Below are positions 60,271 to 64,000 of a DNA stretch of 64,000 nt, piece after piece (the stretch's first letter is position 1; each line of letters opens with the position of its first letter). The notes under the pieces were generated by a model that saw nothing but the letters and a program-made list of their open reading frames with translations, had not been told where the DNA came from and ran no database searches. Made by a program: the position numbers and the translations under genes. Location: positions 15,978,852-16,042,851 of the forward strand of contig CP034979.1 in assembly GCA_004026145.2 (NCBI GenBank), given 5' to 3'. Source of the DNA: Takifugu bimaculatus. Its lineage: Eukaryota; Chordata; Actinopteri; Tetraodontiformes; Tetraodontidae.

Positions 60271-62512
60271 GTAAGCAGGGCGGCGTGCACGGCGATCATT
60301 GATGTTGCCTCGTTAGCAGCTGGAGAGCCCGTTCAGGGCCCCGTTCCCGTTGTGCCTCAATGGCAAAGGCTGTGCGTGAGATCACGTTGGACAGATCCCT
60401 CTGATGGCGGATCGGGTCAGTTCCTCCAAAGGCCACTTGGTGGCAGCAACACCGCCAACAGAAGCGACTCCCGCCGCACAGGCTTCGCCTCACCCAGCTG
60501 ATCCGGATCAACCACCAGTGATCAGATACCTTGTTGTTTTTATATTGCAGAATACTTTTCAGATTTTCTACAGGAACAAGGTCGGTCACACGGTGACGCT
60601 GATCTAACAGGCTGGTTCCAGCGTAATGACCGAGTACAGCCCAGAGCACTTTCTCCACGCTGTGCTGAACCGTGGAGGGTGTTTTTCTGGATGCATCCAC
60701 TGTCCTCTATCATTTTCAGAGGCTGCGTTTGCGACAGCCTGAACTCTGGCTCTTCCAGACGCGGACAGGGATCCCATCTGTGATGATTGGGAGTCTGCGG
60801 GGCATCTCCACTGCCATCACCTCGGGTGGTATCTGAAGCCATCCGCGGTGTCACCTGCACTGACATGCAACTCAAACCTTGAAATCAGAGGGATATTTCT
60901 TTCTTTCTTTCCTTCTTTTATCTCTGTTTTTACTTCACCTGGCTGGATTTGAGCGGTTGAATCTCCATGAGCACCGCTCCTCACCTCAGGAGGGGGCTCA
61001 GATGTTCCCCCTCTGGTTGGATCAACCCCCCCAACTGCACAAATGACCAGTTTCACTCCTCAGAATCCTTCAAACGCCGCAACACACAGACAGAAATAAC
61101 GATCTAAACATTTGACGCTCCTGAGGAGAAGCATTTGTTTGATTTTAATTGTTGCTGTAGTTACCAATGCGCCTCCAGGACAACACCGGGAGGGTGTTGG
61201 CGCCGCCTGATTATCTTTTCGCGCTCGCTGCCTTTTCCTGCATTAATGATCTCGGCTTTTATGCGACGCCCACTCGCGTGGTGCGTGGCGCGGACGATGA
61301 AAACACTTAAATGAAACACCTCACTGTGAGGTTGTTGCTGGCTGGGCGCAGAGATCACTATATATTCAGCTCCTGTCACTGTTACCATGGCAAGGAAAGG
61401 AAGAGCTCCACTGCAGCCATTTCCCCGCGCTGCCTTCACATCCGTTGCCATGGAGACCGGCCGAGCGAGCATGACTGCGCCGTGCGTCAGACGCGCCGGA
61501 AGGGACGCCGTGATATTCCCCCCTCCCCGCCGTGGCTCTGGCTCTGCCGTGTCAGGGGCTCGCAGTTCGGGCACCGCTGATCCACTTGTCAAGATCGACT
61601 GCACGCACGTGCCTCCACGTGTGCGTGCGTGCCAAGGTGTCACCGAGGCGGGAAATACCTGCCGCGGGCATTTGCCACATGCCTAAAGTGGGGCGCTAAT
61701 TGCCTGGTGGCTCTTGGAAGCCCTGTGAGCAGCCCAGAACGTATCAGCCGTGTATCAGTCGAAGACACGTGGGTTTAAATCTGGATGTGATGACGCCGCT
61801 CCGGTGTTACAGAGCTGGTTCTGTGGCGAGTGGGCGAGGCGGCGGGGGGGTCGTGTCTGACACGAGTAACACAGCTGCTCATCCAGAACGATTAGAGTCC
61901 AGTCAAAGGACAAAATCTCCTGCCCCGGAAATCAAAGCATCTTATTAGACCCCCCCCCCAACCCATCAACCCCTCCACTGGCAGCCATGACCGCAGTCCA
62001 GTCTTTTGAAGGTCACTTACTGGATTAGTTTTCCTTTGATTTATTGACTTGGAGGAGGCGGCTGACCCGACCAGCGGCATCGCCGGCCAGGCCGCGGCGC
62101 TTGGCTTCCCCCCCCTCCGCCGCTCGTCTTCCCTCTCTGGGCGTCTATGTCTGTGAAGAATCGCACGCGCCCTGGCGATGGCGGCCTGGCAAGAGCTTCG
62201 AGAGGAGAAGCCAACTAACAAGTCTCCTTGTGTCTGTGCGAGTGTGCACGCAGCTCTCGTGCCATGAATGTTTCAATTAAGGCCGCTGCTTCCTGTCTAT
62301 TCTCTAGTTCTCCACTTCCTCGTTTGGATCAGCTGACTCATCTGCAGATCCAAACCGTTGTTGGTTGATAGATTTCAAAGTGCCATTTGAAAATAGTTCC
62401 CTTATAATTGTACATTTGCAAACACATCCCTTACCTCCTGACCCGCAGCCCTTCTGGGACGCGTGGCATCAGAAGCCTCTTTTCACCCTTTTTCTTTCTC
62501 CCACTTGTCCAG
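60271..62512 (+). other. Intron 11 of adgrb3
   Basis: This 2.24-kb intron is GC-rich in the second half (61,380-61,640 and 62,040-62,200) and has a C9 run at about 61,951-61,959. Open frames in it lack recognisable features. The acceptor is CTTGTCCAG after a T-rich tract. Confidence 0.88.
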
Positions 62513-62621
62513 ATCTATCCTGGGGCGGTGGAGCTCATGCAGGTCATCGAGGATTTTATCCACATCGTTGGACTGGGAATGAAGGATTTCCACAATGCCT
62601 ACTTGATGACCGGGAACTTGG
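62513..62621 (+). CDS. adgrb3: adgrb3 GAIN-domain exon (last exon in the window)
   Basis: The exon lies between TTGTCCAG and TTGG|GTGAGA; it is 109 nt, phase 0 to 1, and encodes residues 666-701 plus one base. It reads IYPGAVELMQVIEDFIHIVG and then LGMKDFHNAYLMTGNL, nearly identical to human ADGRB3. It continues GAIN subdomain A. The gene is cut off after this: the remaining GAIN exons, GPS, seven transmembrane segments and cytoplasmic tail are not in the window. Confidence 0.96.
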
Positions 62622-64000
62622 GTGAGAACCGGACAGTTTACTCGACTCGGACACGTAATGCCCACGTTCTGCTGACCCCTCGTGTCAATGTTCCCCTTCG
62701 TCAAGCTCTATATACACGTAGGAAGTTGCTGAACATCAATATCATCAATTAAAATAGAGCTTGTGGTCTTGAAAACTCGGGTGGCACCTCTAGAAAGAGA
62801 GATTTATGGATTTCTGGGGGTAAAAAAACAGGAATGTGCTTATTTATTTGTCCCTTTACCGTTATTCAAAGGGCTAGAGGCTAATAATAGTTTATAGGTA
62901 AATCTGTATTTTATAGCAGCATTAAAAACAAGCTGCTCTTATTAAATGCGAGTGAATGAATTATTCATTCCCAGCAGCAGCTCCCAAACACCCTCCAACC
63001 ACCGGCGGTCCAAGGCAGCTCTTTGGCCAAATTTGCGGCGTCATTCTGCGGGAGGACGGCGCCACTTCCCTTTGAGGAAGGCGTGATGAGCGCCGCGGGC
63101 CCTGAGGCGGGCTGCGCGTTAACCCCCCCCCCCTGAAAAAAAACAAATCATCTGTCATCAGTGACCGGGAAAAACGTGCCGTGGGAGCATCTAATCAGAG
63201 AGTACGGAAGCTGGAGCGGGATTGTTTGCGTTCCTTGTCGCTGATCTCGGACAGGCGACGGCCCTCTTTTCAAACGGATCAAAGTAAATCTAAAAATAAA
63301 CTAGAAAAAAACTCTGGATTTGAGTCCTTGAGCAATATTTTTCTCGCGGGCCGTTTCCGCTCCTGTCGTACCGCCTCTGGGATGATCCGAGGTCTCTGTT
63401 GGCATTTCATTTCTCAGTCAGCCGTAAACGCTGTCTTTCTGGATCGGAATAATAGAATTGCGCCATGATTTATTCATGAGCGCGAACGTGAGCCGGCACA
63501 GCTGCGCCGCTCGGCCTTTCCCCAGGAATGAAGTGGGGTTTCCTTGACAGTATCTAATATCTGACCCCGCCAAACACTGACACTCATGGGCTCTTCAGAC
63601 TTTATTGTTCACGTAATGGCGAACACGTCGCCTGCATGAGCAACATACCAAACCTGCTCGATGAGCGCACCCATCAAAATGCCATTAGGAAACACCACCG
63701 GAGCCAATTAAGTGGCGGCCGGGTAGAAAAGGCCTTCTTTAATGGCGCCCAGCACAGATGTGATCGCACTTTTCCCCAGTTTCACAAGTGTCCGTGGGTT
63801 CTAATCGTGGGCTAATTGCACTGACATTGTTGCTTCCTCTTTATACTCGAGGCTGAAGCTCCAACACGACCTTCTGCTTCACAGATAACATCCTTGTCTG
63901 TTGCAAACTGACTCTCTAATGAGTGTTAAATGTTTTTAACGGACAAACTTAGGCGTGAAAGGAGCAATTTACTTCGGAATGCAGTTGTTTTTCTTAATAG
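62622..64000 (+). other. Start of intron 12 of adgrb3 (truncated by the window)
   Basis: I found no match here to the next GAIN-domain segment, so these 1.38 kb are read as intron. There is a C-rich run at about 63,124-63,133. Open frames have no recognisable features. Confidence 0.75.

Overview
The window is vertebrate genomic DNA, almost certainly from a percomorph-like teleost with a fairly compact genome. The evidence is a multi-exon gene with canonical GT-AG introns, abundant (CA)n, (CTAT)n and (ATCC)n microsatellites, and fragments resembling common teleost dispersed repeats. There are no operons, ribosome binding sites or CRISPR arrays. The only protein-coding gene I can support is the 5' half of the adhesion GPCR gene adgrb3 (BAI3, brain-specific angiogenesis inhibitor 3) on the + strand. 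It is recognised by collinear near-identity of eleven coding exons with the vertebrate protein.

Layout. Bases 1 to about 12,200 are upstream noncoding DNA with microsatellites, a 15-bp triplication and one probable dispersed-repeat fragment. A CpG-rich stretch at about 12,230-12,800 is the promoter-side candidate. A 5'-UTR exon ends at a perfect donor (13,363). The first coding exon (14,908-15,676) carries the signal peptide and CUB domain. A 29.4-kb intron 2 (15,677-45,045) holds most of the repeats, including a perfect 16-bp GC-rich hairpin, an adjacent (TG)n/(CA)n inverted pair and a 470-bp compound tetranucleotide array. A 37-codon linker exon (45,046-45,156) has no ATG-initiated open frame of useful length and was found by reading. 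Four thrombospondin type-1 repeat (TSR) exons follow (47,712; 50,904; 51,620; 53,233), then two HormR exons (53,763; 57,911) and three exons entering the GAIN domain (58,747; 60,202; 62,513). The rest of the GAIN domain, the GPS cleavage site, the seven-helix domain and the cytoplasmic tail lie beyond the right edge. The exons in view encode 701 codons plus one base.

How it works together. The window specifies the secreted-side (extracellular) half of one synaptic receptor: CUB and TSRs for ligand binding, then HormR and GAIN for receptor autoproteolysis. The linker, TSR and first HormR exons are all phase 1-1, so each could be skipped without a frameshift. Five donors in this stretch lack G at +5. 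No novel multi-gene system is visible. The most unusual observations concern RNA processing and translation: a 919-nt AG-free zone of (C/T)-rich repeat in front of the second HormR exon, with almost no usable branch adenosine near the acceptor; a set of four short uORFs, the last ending one base before the main ATG; and strong DNA-structure motifs in intron 2.
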